A stretch of 64,000 nucleotides of DNA. Origin: Bacteroidota bacterium (GTDB lineage Bacteria; Bacteroidota; Bacteroidia; Bacteroidales; VadinHA17). Location of the stretch: NCBI GenBank assembly GCA_029547705.1, contig JAKPOU010000050.1, forward strand, positions 1-64,000. The letters are read 5' to 3'. Position numbers and translations under genes: made by a program. Positions 17,234 to 26,105 of the stretch are shown piece by piece; the stretch's first letter is position 1; each line of letters opens with the position of its first letter. Below the pieces are notes generated by a model, which saw only the letters and a program-made list of their open reading frames with translations, had not been told where the DNA came from and made no database searches.

Positions 17234-18574
17234 ATGAAAAGGACGATGATTTTAATTTTCCTTCTGGCATTCAGTATTATTTCTGATGCCCAGTTGAGGG
17301 TTGGTGTTGCCAGGAAATCAATTACCCCGGAAACACCTTTCTGGCTGACAGGCTATGCAAGCCGTGACAGGCCGTCCACGGAAGTATTACACGATCTGTG
17401 GGCAAAAGCGCTGGTAATAGAGGAAAACAGCAGGAGCAGGATAGTCATCGTAACAACTGATATTCTCGGCTTATCCCGCGACATATCGGAAGAGGTTTCC
17501 CGAAGGGTTCTGGCTGAACATGGGATGGACCGCTCGCAGCTTATTCTCAGTTCGTCGCATACTCATTCCGGACCGGTAATATGGCCGGCACTCAGTGTCA
17601 TCTTCGATTTTGACCGGGAAGATCAGAAAACCGTGATGAGATATGCAGAGAAGCTTACTGATGATATTGTGGAAGTTGTGAATATGGCGTTTTCAGCGAT
17701 GGAACCGATGCAGCTCTCGTACGGCAGGGGAAATGCTGACTTTGCAATAAACCGCCGTCAGGCCACGGACAAGGGTGTGGTAATCGGACTGAATCCTGCC
17801 GGGACTGTTGATCATGATGTGCCCGTTCTGAAGGCAGCTGATATGAATGGCAACGTGAAGGCGGTTCTTTTCGGATATGCATGTCACAATACCACTTCGG
17901 CTTCATATCTGATTAACGGCGATTATTCCGGTTTTGCACAGATTGAAGTGGAGAAGATGTTCCCGGGAGCTGTTGCCATGTATATGGCGGGCTGTGGCGC
18001 AGATCAGAATCCCAATCCGAGAGGTTCGGTGGAGCTGGCTGCTGAACATGGCAGATCCCTTGCTGAAGCAGTTAATACTGCCATGAAAGGAGAAATGAAA
18101 CCTGTAAGGCCTCCTCTTCGTACAAGCTATATCGTGACGGAACTGCATTTCCGGCCTTTTGACCCCGGAATATACCGCAGGGAAATGACAGGAGAGGATA
18201 TCTATATGCAAAGACGTGCCAGGCTTATGCTGGAGGCTTATAACAAGGGATGGGATGTTTCCACGTACCGCTATCCCGTTCAGGCAGTGAGGTTCAGTAA
18301 TGATTTCACCATTCTTGCGCTCACCGGGGAGGTTGTACTGGACTATTCCATTGCCGCCAGGGCCAGGTTCCCCCGTGAAAACATGTTCGTGGCAGGGTAT
18401 TGCACCGAGGTACAATGCTACATACCTTCAAAAAATATACTTCGCGAAGGAGGATATGAGCCTGAAAGCAGTATGATATATTATGGATTTCCGGGGTCGT
18501 TCACAGAAGATGTTGAAGACAGGGTAATGGATGCTGTTGCCCTGGTAATGAAGCGCAGCGGGGCAGGGAGATGA
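17234..18574 (+). CDS. secreted neutral ceramidase-like protein
   Basis: I start this at the ATG at 17234, which opens a standard signal peptide (MKRTMILIFLLAFSIISDAQ); an upstream GTG at 17207 would add nine unlikely residues. The 446-residue product fits the ceramidase N-terminal domain: VARKSITPETPFWLTGYASR, SSSHTHSGP with the zinc histidines near residue 110, the ACHNTT segment and GCGADQNPNPRG. Compared with the paralogue at 8377 it keeps the canonical HTHSGP motif and uses signal peptidase I rather than lipidation. The substrate may be ceramide or an unrelated amide. It is followed by a small outer-membrane-like gene. Confidence 0.75.
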   Translation: MKRTMILIFLLAFSIISDAQLRVGVARKSITPETPFWLTGYASRDRPSTEVLHDLWAKALVIEENSRSRIVIVTTDILGLSRDISEEVSRRVLAEHGMDRSQLILSSSHTHSGPVIWPALSVIFDFDREDQKTVMRYAEKLTDDIVEVVNMAFSAMEPMQLSYGRGNADFAINRRQATDKGVVIGLNPAGTVDHDVPVLKAADMNGNVKAVLFGYACHNTTSASYLINGDYSGFAQIEVEKMFPGAVAMYMAGCGADQNPNPRGSVELAAEHGRSLAEAVNTAMKGEMKPVRPPLRTSYIVTELHFRPFDPGIYRREMTGEDIYMQRRARLMLEAYNKGWDVSTYRYPVQAVRFSNDFTILALTGEVVLDYSIAARARFPRENMFVAGYCTEVQCYIPSKNILREGGYEPESSMIYYGFPGSFTEDVEDRVMDAVALVMKRSGAGR

Positions 18575-18649
18575 TAATGGCCTTCTCCGGCACACGGAAC
18601 CTGAAAAACTGTTTTTCAGTAATGACTTGTTGAACCAATATTATCACTG

Positions 18650-19117
18650 ATGAAAAAATTGCTGATCGTTTTATGCCTGATTACGGTAGTGGCAGGGCAA
18701 GCTGCAGCCCAGGACTACAATACCGGTATCGGATTCCGGGGCGGACCCTTCAATGGTGTGACAGTCAAACATTTTATAAAACAAAATGGAGCTGTTGAAG
18801 TGCTTATGGCATCAAGGTGGAGGGGCTTTGAGGCAACCGGGCTGTATGAAATCCATTACGATATCAGGAATGTTGACAGGCTGAAGTTTTATTTCGGAGC
18901 AGGAGGACATCTTGGCGTTTACAACGGTAAACATACAGGCTGGAATGATAATGAGGGCGCCTATCTGGTTCTGGGTGCTGATCTGGTTCTCGGTATTGAA
19001 TACAGTTTCAGGGAGTTGCCCATAAACCTTGGATTTGACTGGAAACCGGCTTACAATATTCTGGGATCAAGGTTTGTGGCTGACGGAGCTGCCTTTTCTA
19101 TAAGATTTATTTTCTGA
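18650..19117 (+). CDS. small outer-membrane beta-barrel-like protein
   Basis: A 155-residue product with a signal peptide (MKKLLIVLCLITVVAGQAAAQ, cleavage near 21). The mature chain has alternating hydrophobic/polar strands (GIGFRGGPFNGVTVKHF, LKFYFGAGGHLGVY, YLVLGADLVLGIEYSF, LGFDWKPAYNI) and ends in a terminal aromatic, FSIRFIF, as expected for an outer-membrane barrel assembled by Bam. About eight strands would fit. No specific family is recognised. Confidence 0.7.
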   Translation: MKKLLIVLCLITVVAGQAAAQDYNTGIGFRGGPFNGVTVKHFIKQNGAVEVLMASRWRGFEATGLYEIHYDIRNVDRLKFYFGAGGHLGVYNGKHTGWNDNEGAYLVLGADLVLGIEYSFRELPINLGFDWKPAYNILGSRFVADGAAFSIRFIF

Positions 19118-19278
19118 CAGATATTTCCCTGCAACTGCATATCAGGCTGTTTTCTCCTGATTTCAACAATTCTTTAAATAAAGCGGAGGATTTTCAGATT
19201 AATTCAAAAAAGCAGTTACAATTCATCTGTAATTATTAATTTTAGATTGATTTACCAAACTCAATCTGAAAATATACT

Positions 19279-20466
19279 ATGAGAACAAATCTGACAATCT
19301 TAATTCTTTTATGCCTGATTCCCTTAACCGGATCATCCCAGGGCAAGTTCAACGGACTTGATCTGAATATGGGAAATCTTTACAGGCTTTCGGATGCCAA
19401 ATCCCGTTCAATAAGCCCTGAAAACTTCACCGGTGAAAAGGGCAGAGGTGGTATGGCTGATCCTGCAGACAGGGATAAACCCAATGTTGCCAATTCGGCC
19501 AGTGCAGCACGTGATCTCGGGCAGGGCTGGAAAGTTAATCCTTTTGTCAGGATTAAACCGGGCGAGACTTTTACCCTTGCCGAAATTGACGGTCCAGGTG
19601 CAATTCAGCATATCTGGATGACTCCCGCAGGCAACTGGCGCTTTTCCATTCTTCGCATTTACTGGGACAATGAGAAGGAACCTTCAGTGGAATGCCCCGT
19701 CGGTGACTTTTTCGGAATGGGCTGGGGCAGCTATGCACAGCTATCCTCGCTGGCGGTATGCGTGAATCCGGGAAGTGCATTCAACTGCTACTGGACCATG
19801 CCATTCAGGAAAAAATGCAGGATAACAATGGAGAACACAGGGGATACTGATCAGATGACACTGTATTATCAGATTGATTATACTCTTACTGATGTCCCGG
19901 CGGATGCAGCCTATTTCCATGCTCAGTTCCGCAGGCTTAATCCCAATGTGACTTCCGATTATACCATCGTTGACGGCATCAGGGGAAAAGGCCATTATGT
20001 TGGGGTGTATATGGCCTGGGGTGTCAACAACAACGGCTGGTGGGGAGAAGGTGAAATCAAGTTTTTCATGGATGGGGACAGCAAGTTTCCGACCATATGC
20101 GGAACCGGAACCGAAGATTATTTTTGCGGCTCATATGATTTTGACACCCGGAAAAAGAATCCGGCAGGCGTTGAGGAGGTTAACTATACTGAATTTTGTA
20201 CGCCCTATGCCGGATTACACCAGGTGATCCGGGGAGACGGCCATTACAACGTGATGCAGCGTTTTGGCATGTACCGCTGGCATATCCTTGATCCCATACG
20301 TTTTGAGAAAGATCTGAGGATAACCATACAGGATCTGGGATGGCGGCATGGCGGAAGATACCTTCCCCAGAAATCCGATATCGCCTCGGTATGTTACTGG
20401 TATCAGACCGAGCCGCATGCAAAATTTCCTGCGATACCGGGCTGGAGAGAACTTGAGGTAAACTAA
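19279..20466 (+). CDS. DUF2961 glycoside hydrolase (GH172-like)
   Basis: A 395-residue exported enzyme with a signal peptide (residues 1-20, ending TGSSQ). It carries the DUF2961 jelly-roll core now classed as GH172, which includes difructose-dianhydride-forming and furanosidase activities. Landmarks are GPGAIQHIWMT near 105, the acidic WGEGE near 255-259 and GTGTEDYF near 275-282; the two acidic clusters are the expected catalytic region. The substrate is probably a furanoside, but which one cannot be read from sequence. It lies upstream of a Tat-exported oxidoreductase and separate from a SusCD pair. Confidence 0.85.
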   Translation: MRTNLTILILLCLIPLTGSSQGKFNGLDLNMGNLYRLSDAKSRSISPENFTGEKGRGGMADPADRDKPNVANSASAARDLGQGWKVNPFVRIKPGETFTLAEIDGPGAIQHIWMTPAGNWRFSILRIYWDNEKEPSVECPVGDFFGMGWGSYAQLSSLAVCVNPGSAFNCYWTMPFRKKCRITMENTGDTDQMTLYYQIDYTLTDVPADAAYFHAQFRRLNPNVTSDYTIVDGIRGKGHYVGVYMAWGVNNNGWWGEGEIKFFMDGDSKFPTICGTGTEDYFCGSYDFDTRKKNPAGVEEVNYTEFCTPYAGLHQVIRGDGHYNVMQRFGMYRWHILDPIRFEKDLRITIQDLGWRHGGRYLPQKSDIASVCYWYQTEPHAKFPAIPGWRELEVN

Positions 20467-20613
20467 CCGGGGAAATATTATATGCATATTGAAAATCAAT
20501 ACATAAAAAACCATATATTTAAAATCGGAATTTATTGAATCAGAAGACGGGGCGCAATACGCTTCGTTTAACGGTGGCTACATTGCAACATGTTGGGATT
20601 ACAGGACCTGTTG

Positions 20614-20673
20614 GAAGCAACAATTACAGAACCAATAATCAGAGAATCATATATTATAGAATCAATAATTATA
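20614..20673. repeat. four 15-bp degenerate tandem repeats
   Basis: Units GAAGCAACAATTACA, GAACCAATAATCAGA, GAATCATATATTATA and GAATCAATAATTATA lie head to tail, ending 11 bases before the ATG of the oxidoreductase gene. The last unit is followed by AAACCTAAAAG. They lie in the leader region and could affect translation or arise by slippage. Confidence 0.6.
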
Positions 20674-20684
20674 AAACCTAAAAG

Positions 20685-22049
20685 ATGGAAAACGATAAAC
20701 AATCAAAGGCGAATATTCAAAAAGGGACAGGGCGGCGGAAATTCATTGCCAGTGCAGCAATGGCCACCATCGGCACTATTGGTGCAGCCGGTATTATTTC
20801 CTCATGCAGCAGGAAGCCAAAAGAAAAATTACCCGTACTTCTTAATGAAGCTCCGGATGGCAGGGTACTTAAGGCCGGTCTTATAGGATGCGGCGGAAGG
20901 GGTACCGGTGCGGCAGTCAATTTTCTGGATGCCGGCCCCAATCTTGAGATCACTGCCCTTGGTGATATTTTTCAGGACAAGATAGACAACTGCAGGGCAC
21001 AGCTTAAAAAGCAGAAAAATGTGGAAATAGCGGATGACAAATGTTTTGTGGGGTTTGACTGTTACCAGAAAGTAATAGATTCGGGTGTTGATCTTGTTCT
21101 TCTCTGTACCCCTCCGCATTTCAGGCCGGCACACATTGAAGCCGCAGTAAATGCAGACAAGCATATTTTCCTGGAAAAACCCTGTGCCGTTGATCCTGTC
21201 GGGGCAAGATCTGTTCTTGTGTCGGTGGAGAAGGCAAAGCAGAAGGGCCTGTGCATGGTAAGCGGTACTATATACCGGGTATCAAAAGACTATATGGAAA
21301 CCAGGAGAAGGGTAATGAACGGGGCAATAGGAGATATTGTAAGTGCCCATGTAATAAGAAACGGTGGTTCCCTGTGGGTCAGATCCCGGCAGCCGGGCTG
21401 GACCGACATGGAATACATGCTCAGAAACTGGGGCAATTTCTGCTGGCTTTCAGGAGATCATATTGTTGAACAGTTCATTCATCAGATTGACGTGATGAAC
21501 TGGTATATGGGGGAGAACCCGGTCAGGGCAATAGGCTGGGGCGGACGCCAGAGAAGGGTTACCGGTGATCAGTATGATTTTTTCAGTATAGAATACGTGT
21601 ATGAGAACGGAATGCACACACACTGTGCAGCCAGGCAGATTTCAGGATGTTCAAACCTTACCCGCGTGCATATTGCCGGAACAGAGGGATATGCAGATGC
21701 AACAGGAGCCATTTACAACTGGAAGGGGGAAGAAATATGGAAATACCCGAGGCCGGAAAAGGATGATCCTGATCAGACCTGGGCAGTCAAGGATCCTTTC
21801 GTTCAGGAACATATAAATCTGGTAACCGGCATCCGCACAGGAAATGTTGTTAACGATGCTGAGGCCCAGGTGATGTCGACCCTTGTTGCAGTTATGGGGA
21901 GAATGTCGGCATATACCGGCAGGGATGTTACCTGGGAGGAAGTGATCAATTCCGACATGCGGCTTGGACCGACGGTCTATGAATTCGGACCGGTTGAAGG
22001 CATACCGGAAACCATTCCCGTGATAGGTATTGAAGCAAAGGTGGGTTGA
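20685..22049 (+). CDS. Tat-exported Gfo/Idh/MocA oxidoreductase
   Basis: A 454-residue NAD(P)-dependent oxidoreductase with a Rossmann N-domain (AGLIGCGGRGTGAAVNF near 64-80), the conserved EKP motif at 164-166 and a C-terminal alpha/beta domain. The twin-arginine signal (GRRKFIASAAM, residues 16-26) ends in IISSC, so it may also be lipidated at Cys 41. Family members oxidise sugar hydroxyls, often C3, or exchange reducing equivalents with tightly bound cofactor. Export by Tat implies folding with cofactor in the cytoplasm. It is followed by a Tat-exported TIM-barrel isomerase, a pairing typical of keto-sugar pathways. Confidence 0.88.
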   Translation: MENDKQSKANIQKGTGRRKFIASAAMATIGTIGAAGIISSCSRKPKEKLPVLLNEAPDGRVLKAGLIGCGGRGTGAAVNFLDAGPNLEITALGDIFQDKIDNCRAQLKKQKNVEIADDKCFVGFDCYQKVIDSGVDLVLLCTPPHFRPAHIEAAVNADKHIFLEKPCAVDPVGARSVLVSVEKAKQKGLCMVSGTIYRVSKDYMETRRRVMNGAIGDIVSAHVIRNGGSLWVRSRQPGWTDMEYMLRNWGNFCWLSGDHIVEQFIHQIDVMNWYMGENPVRAIGWGGRQRRVTGDQYDFFSIEYVYENGMHTHCAARQISGCSNLTRVHIAGTEGYADATGAIYNWKGEEIWKYPRPEKDDPDQTWAVKDPFVQEHINLVTGIRTGNVVNDAEAQVMSTLVAVMGRMSAYTGRDVTWEEVINSDMRLGPTVYEFGPVEGIPETIPVIGIEAKVG

Positions 22050-22182
22050 TTCTTTAACGGCAGATCAGAAGCAGAACCGTTGTTTTCATCCTGACAGGGT
22101 ATGCTTCTTCTCCGCTGAGACATTGTGGGGAAGGACGGGAAATGTAACAGGAAATTCTTAAATTACAATAAATTAATTCTAT

Positions 22183-23079
22183 ATGAACAGACGTCAGTTT
22201 ACAAAACGGACTGTCATGGCGTCAGCTGTGGCATCGTTTGCACCGGTACAGAGCTTTTCGAAGCTGCTTTCCCCTCCCGCCAGAGCCATTAAAAAAGGTA
22301 TAATGTGGGGGAGCAACGGAGTCGGAAAAACCGTTGCAGAGAAATTCCGGTCTGCAAAGGCTGCGGGTTTCGATGGCATTGAACCAATGAGTCACCTTAA
22401 CCGGGATGAAGTTCTAAGGGCTATGAAAGAAACCGGTTTATCTGTTCCAAGTGTTTGTGGTGAAATGCACTGGAAGTACCTTCTGTCGGATCCGGATCCC
22501 GCGATACGCGAAAAAGGTGTTGAGGCCCTGAAGCTGTCAATCGAAGATGCCAGTGCCTATGGGGCGGATACAGTACTCCTTGTTCCCGGGAGGGTAAGTG
22601 AAACGGTAACGTATGACGAATGCTGGAAGAGATCCACGGATGAGATCAGAAAGGTTATTCCCCTGGCGGAAAAACTGAAGATCAGGATTGCGATCGAGAA
22701 TGTCTGGAACAATTTCCTGCTGAGTCCTCTGGAAGCTGCAAATTATGTTGATCAGTTCCAGAGTGAGGCTGTCGGGTTTTATTTCGACTGCGGCAATATC
22801 CTGGTTTATGGCTGGCCGGAGCAGTGGATAAGGATCCTGGGCAAAAGGATTGCCAAGGTTCATATCAAGGAATACAGCCGGAAGATAGGTGACAGTCAGG
22901 GTAAATCGGCAGGATTCAGGGTTGACCTGCTCGAGGGTGATGTTAACTGGCCTGAAGTGATGAAAGCCCTTGATGACATAGGTTATTCGGGCTGGGCAAC
23001 CATTGAACAGCCGGGCGGAAACACAGCTGAGGGTCTGAAGGATCTGTGTGACAGGCTGATCCGCATAATAGCCAGTTGA
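22183..23079 (+). CDS. Tat-exported sugar isomerase/epimerase (TIM barrel)
   Basis: A 298-residue xylose-isomerase-like TIM barrel (AP endonuclease 2 superfamily) with a twin-arginine signal at the N-terminus (MNRRQFTKRTVMAS). Metal ligands expected in the fold are present: the Glu in IAIENVWNN, the Asp in GFYFDCGN, the His in AKVHIKEYS and the Glu in WATIEQPGG. Members interconvert keto-sugars or act with Gfo/Idh oxidoreductases. It stands between two such oxidoreductase genes, the second convergent. The last codons and the stop are the first unit of a 16-bp tandem array. Confidence 0.85.
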   Translation: MNRRQFTKRTVMASAVASFAPVQSFSKLLSPPARAIKKGIMWGSNGVGKTVAEKFRSAKAAGFDGIEPMSHLNRDEVLRAMKETGLSVPSVCGEMHWKYLLSDPDPAIREKGVEALKLSIEDASAYGADTVLLVPGRVSETVTYDECWKRSTDEIRKVIPLAEKLKIRIAIENVWNNFLLSPLEAANYVDQFQSEAVGFYFDCGNILVYGWPEQWIRILGKRIAKVHIKEYSRKIGDSQGKSAGFRVDLLEGDVNWPEVMKALDDIGYSGWATIEQPGGNTAEGLKDLCDRLIRIIAS

Positions 23080-23198
23080 GAACAGGGCCAGCTGAGAAAA
23101 CGGCCAGCTGAAAATATTGCCAGCTGAGAAAACGGCCAGCAGAGAGTATTGCCAGCTGAAAATATGGCCAGCTGAAAATACTGTCAGCTGCCTGAATA
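23071..23198. repeat. eight-copy 16-bp tandem repeat between convergent genes
   Basis: Eight 16-bp units run without gap from 23071 to 23198, with consensus GCCAGCTGAAAATATT or GCCAGCTGAGAAAACG. Each central unit contains the palindrome CAGCTG. The first unit (GCCAGTTGAGAACAGG) encodes the last Ala-Ser and TGA of the isomerase gene. The array ends exactly one base before the stop of the oxidoreductase on the other strand. Units 2 and 4 are identical; units 1, 5 and 8 are the most diverged. Confidence 0.9.
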
Positions 23199-24395
23199 TC
23201 ATGCAGGCCTGTCCTGGTGAAGGGTAACTGCAACTTCTGCACCCTTTTTTTCGGCCGAAAGATAGCCGGCATAGATCGTAGCAATTGTATCGGCGGCGAG
23301 AATACTGTTGCTTTCAACAGGATCCCCGAATGCAGCTGTACGGTAGAATGCTTCCATTTCGTGCTGATAACCGGTGAACCAGCCTTCGTCGGGCGAAACG
23401 GATGACCATCCCTGTTTTGTTTCTGTCTTTTCGACTATGTAAACATCCCTGAAGTGCTTCTCATCGGGCGTGTATGCCTGCATTGCATTGTTGGGACTGA
23501 TATTGCAGATTGTCCGGTGATTGTTAGTATTCACTTCTATCCAGTTGTGGACTCCTCCGAGTACCAGTTCACTTGCAAAAATATCCGCGAAGGTGCCGTC
23601 AGCAAAAACAACATGCATCAGAGCAAAGTCTTCAATATCGGTGTATGTGGTTCTGAGATGTCCCTGATCCATATAGCCCGGCATCCTGGTCACAGCATGA
23701 GTACGGGCTGTTATGGCAACGGGCCTTATCGGTTCACCAGTCCTTGCGAGGCCTTCAACCTGTTTGAAATACAGTGCGGCCGAAAGGGGATGACAGCCTT
23801 TCCCTATCATCGATCCGCCACCTGAGAATTTCCATTGCCCGTATGACAGGGAGTGGGATCCGGAGTGGGATTCCTCGCCATGCATCCAGATTATCTGTGC
23901 CTTCGTTTTGCGGAGCATGTCGCGTTCCTTCATGATGGCCGGAGCATAAATCCAGTTTTCGGCGTACATGATCCTTCCCCTGCTCCGTTTTTCTGCCTCA
24001 AGCATTCTCCCGCAACTGGCAAGTGCCTCACTGAGACCCTTCTCCCTTGGAAATGTATCACCGTGGAAGACAGGGCTTCCGTCTCCGAAATATCCTGTAA
24101 GGGGTTTCTCCACAATAACATGCCTGTTCTTCTCAAGGGCTGCAACAACTATTGGCTCATGTGTTGAAGGAGGGGTACAGACATGGACAACATCAACATC
24201 ATCAATCAGTTCATCAATGCTGCTGTAAGCCTTCAGGTTCCGGGGCCCGGTGAATTGTTCAAGCCTTTCCCGTGTCGGGGAATAAGAGCCTGCAAGATCA
24301 ACTTTTACGCTGAAGACCCTCAGTAATGCTTCGTAATGAAATTTTGCCGCAAATCCGGAACCTGCAATTCCGCAGCGGACTGTCTTTTTTGTCAT
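23199..24395 (-). CDS. Gfo/Idh/MocA family oxidoreductase (cytoplasmic)
   Basis: I start this at the ATG at 24395 (MTKKTVRCGIAGSGFAAKFH), which places the Rossmann glycine motif GIAGSGFAAKFHYEAL at the N-terminus as in most family members; the longer frame overlaps the upstream gene. The product is 398 residues. The EKPL motif follows HVIVEKPLTGYF, and the C-domain includes GKGCHPLSAALYFKQ. No signal peptide is present, in contrast with the two Tat-exported paralogues in the window. Its start lies 14 bases from the stop of the propeller gene, so the two are probably co-transcribed. Confidence 0.87.
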   Translation of the reverse strand: MTKKTVRCGIAGSGFAAKFHYEALLRVFSVKVDLAGSYSPTRERLEQFTGPRNLKAYSSIDELIDDVDVVHVCTPPSTHEPIVVAALEKNRHVIVEKPLTGYFGDGSPVFHGDTFPREKGLSEALASCGRMLEAEKRSRGRIMYAENWIYAPAIMKERDMLRKTKAQIIWMHGEESHSGSHSLSYGQWKFSGGGSMIGKGCHPLSAALYFKQVEGLARTGEPIRPVAITARTHAVTRMPGYMDQGHLRTTYTDIEDFALMHVVFADGTFADIFASELVLGGVHNWIEVNTNNHRTICNISPNNAMQAYTPDEKHFRDVYIVEKTETKQGWSSVSPDEGWFTGYQHEMEAFYRTAAFGDPVESNSILAADTIATIYAGYLSAEKKGAEVAVTLHQDRPA

Positions 24396-24409
24396 GGGAT
24401 GAATATTTT

Positions 24410-25939
24410 TTATTTGCCGGAATTGCTTACAAAGGCTATCTCCCGGCTGTCGGGTGACCATGACGGGACGTTGATGGTTCCCTGGCCCCCGTAAAGCCAT
24501 GCGATAACTACGGGCTCTCCTCCTGATGCCGGCATCATTCTGAGCATTACTCTTTTATATGAAGGATGGGAATTCGGCTCTATGTCCGGAGGAAATGAAA
24601 GAAACACCATCCATTTCCCGTCAGGGGAAATGTGCGGGAACCAGTCATTGTATCCGTCGGAGGTCATCTGTTCCATTGATGATCCGTCGGGTTTCATTCT
24701 CCAGATCTGCATGGTGCCGTTGAGGTTGCCGTTGAAATATATATACCTGCCGTCGGGAGAATATTCGCATCCGTCAACATGCTGACCCTTTTCGATATTG
24801 GTAAGGGCAACTTCCTTTCCTCCCTTTATTGAATTCCTGTAAATATTGTAAACAGGGATATTGTTCCTTTGAGCCACATATATCACTTCCTTATTGTTCG
24901 GGGCCCATCCGTGCCAGTAGGAAGGGGTGTTTTCAGTAACCATTTTCGGGGTGCCTCCTTTCAGGGGAAGGACATACACTGTTGATCCGCCTCCGGGTAA
25001 TCCTTCACGGTGATGACTGATGGCAAGCAGCTTGCCGTTGAATGATATTCCGTGGTCATTATTGTTGCGGTTGGCAAATCCGGTGTTTAATACAGCGGGT
25101 TCTCCTCCCGTGACCGGAATATTATAAAGAAGCCCGTCCATGTTGAACAGCAGCTTTTTCCCGTCCGGCATCCAGTTCGGGGCTTCAAACCTGCCGTTTT
25201 TTTCATAGATGACCATTCTTTTTCCGTCAAAAACATTCATTGTCTCCAGACGGCTGCCCGGGTATCCTTCCCTGTCGGGATTATAGTTTTCACTTACGGG
25301 TTTGTCAATGCGCACATTCCAGATGGTTGCCTCCTCTGTTGCATCGGGGTCATGCGCACATACAAAGAGGCCTGTGTAGATTTCATCCCGGAGGTTGATC
25401 ATTTCATAGGATCCTATATCCTCCAGGGCTTTTCCCGGATGAGCGGCCCTCATAAAGATCAGTTTTCCCCGGCGTTCCAGCTGGAGGACTTCGTAATGCG
25501 AACCAGGGGCAAAAATTTCATCCTCAGGATCTTTCATCGGAGCTCCCCTGCTGTCTCTCCATTGCAGTACAGTGAGACCGTCACCGTGCAGTGCTGCTGA
25601 AATATGGGGGGAATCATCATCCAGGGTGTTTCTCAGCATCCAGCCTGTTTTTCTGTGAACAACAACACCTTCTCCTTCAAATCTGAAATTTGCCGTCAGA
25701 ATAAAATCACCTTTCATCCTGTTGAAAAGGAAATGAAACTCATCTCTTTCAAACCAGATGTTATAGCCTGTTCCCCTGATTGAATAGCTCTGATCACTGC
25801 TGTTATATACCGAGGAACCACTGTTCCGCGGATTGCCTATATCGGCTGATGAGCTGAAAATGCCTGTCGGGGATTCCTGTGCCTTCAAACTGTAAATGAA
25901 GAGGCAGAAAAATAAAATCATTGTGTTTTTCATGTGCAT
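24410..25939 (-). CDS. secreted TolB-like beta-propeller protein
   Basis: A 509-residue exported protein: signal peptide in the first 21 residues, an N-terminal jelly-roll/DUF1349-like domain (about 30-215, with FHFLFNRMKGDFILTANFRF), then a TolB-type propeller (about 240-509) with PD40 repeats such as APNWMPDGKKLLFN, GCEYSPDGRYIYF, FPHISPDGKWMVF and PSWSPDSREIAFV. Such proteins bind glycans or act as lyase-like or accessory proteins; I see no catalytic motif. An ATG two codons in is an equal start candidate. It lies immediately upstream of the Gfo/Idh gene. Confidence 0.8.
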   Translation of the reverse strand: MHMKNTMILFFCLFIYSLKAQESPTGIFSSSADIGNPRNSGSSVYNSSDQSYSIRGTGYNIWFERDEFHFLFNRMKGDFILTANFRFEGEGVVVHRKTGWMLRNTLDDDSPHISAALHGDGLTVLQWRDSRGAPMKDPEDEIFAPGSHYEVLQLERRGKLIFMRAAHPGKALEDIGSYEMINLRDEIYTGLFVCAHDPDATEEATIWNVRIDKPVSENYNPDREGYPGSRLETMNVFDGKRMVIYEKNGRFEAPNWMPDGKKLLFNMDGLLYNIPVTGGEPAVLNTGFANRNNNDHGISFNGKLLAISHHREGLPGGGSTVYVLPLKGGTPKMVTENTPSYWHGWAPNNKEVIYVAQRNNIPVYNIYRNSIKGGKEVALTNIEKGQHVDGCEYSPDGRYIYFNGNLNGTMQIWRMKPDGSSMEQMTSDGYNDWFPHISPDGKWMVFLSFPPDIEPNSHPSYKRVMLRMMPASGGEPVVIAWLYGGQGTINVPSWSPDSREIAFVSNSGK

Positions 25940-26105
25940 AAGGGCTAAAAGGTATAAAATTATGAATTTTTAAATTATCACTTTGCAATTAACAGATGCA
26001 ATCCTTCAATAACTGTTTGGAGATTTTCCGGGACAATGATAACGATATTATAATATTTATTTAGATTTATAAGCAGAATTCAACCTTTAATCAGAATTTT
26101 CAGAA

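Noticed and set aside
23071-23198. CRISPR array
   Set aside because: Units are 16 bp and directly adjacent with no spacers, and no cas gene is present. The arrays at 17071, 20614 and 61637 fail for the same reason.
22537-23202. Minus-strand frame with repeated FSAG/FSW words
   Set aside because: The periodic protein sequence is only the 16-bp DNA array read in shifting frames; the rest is antisense to the isomerase.
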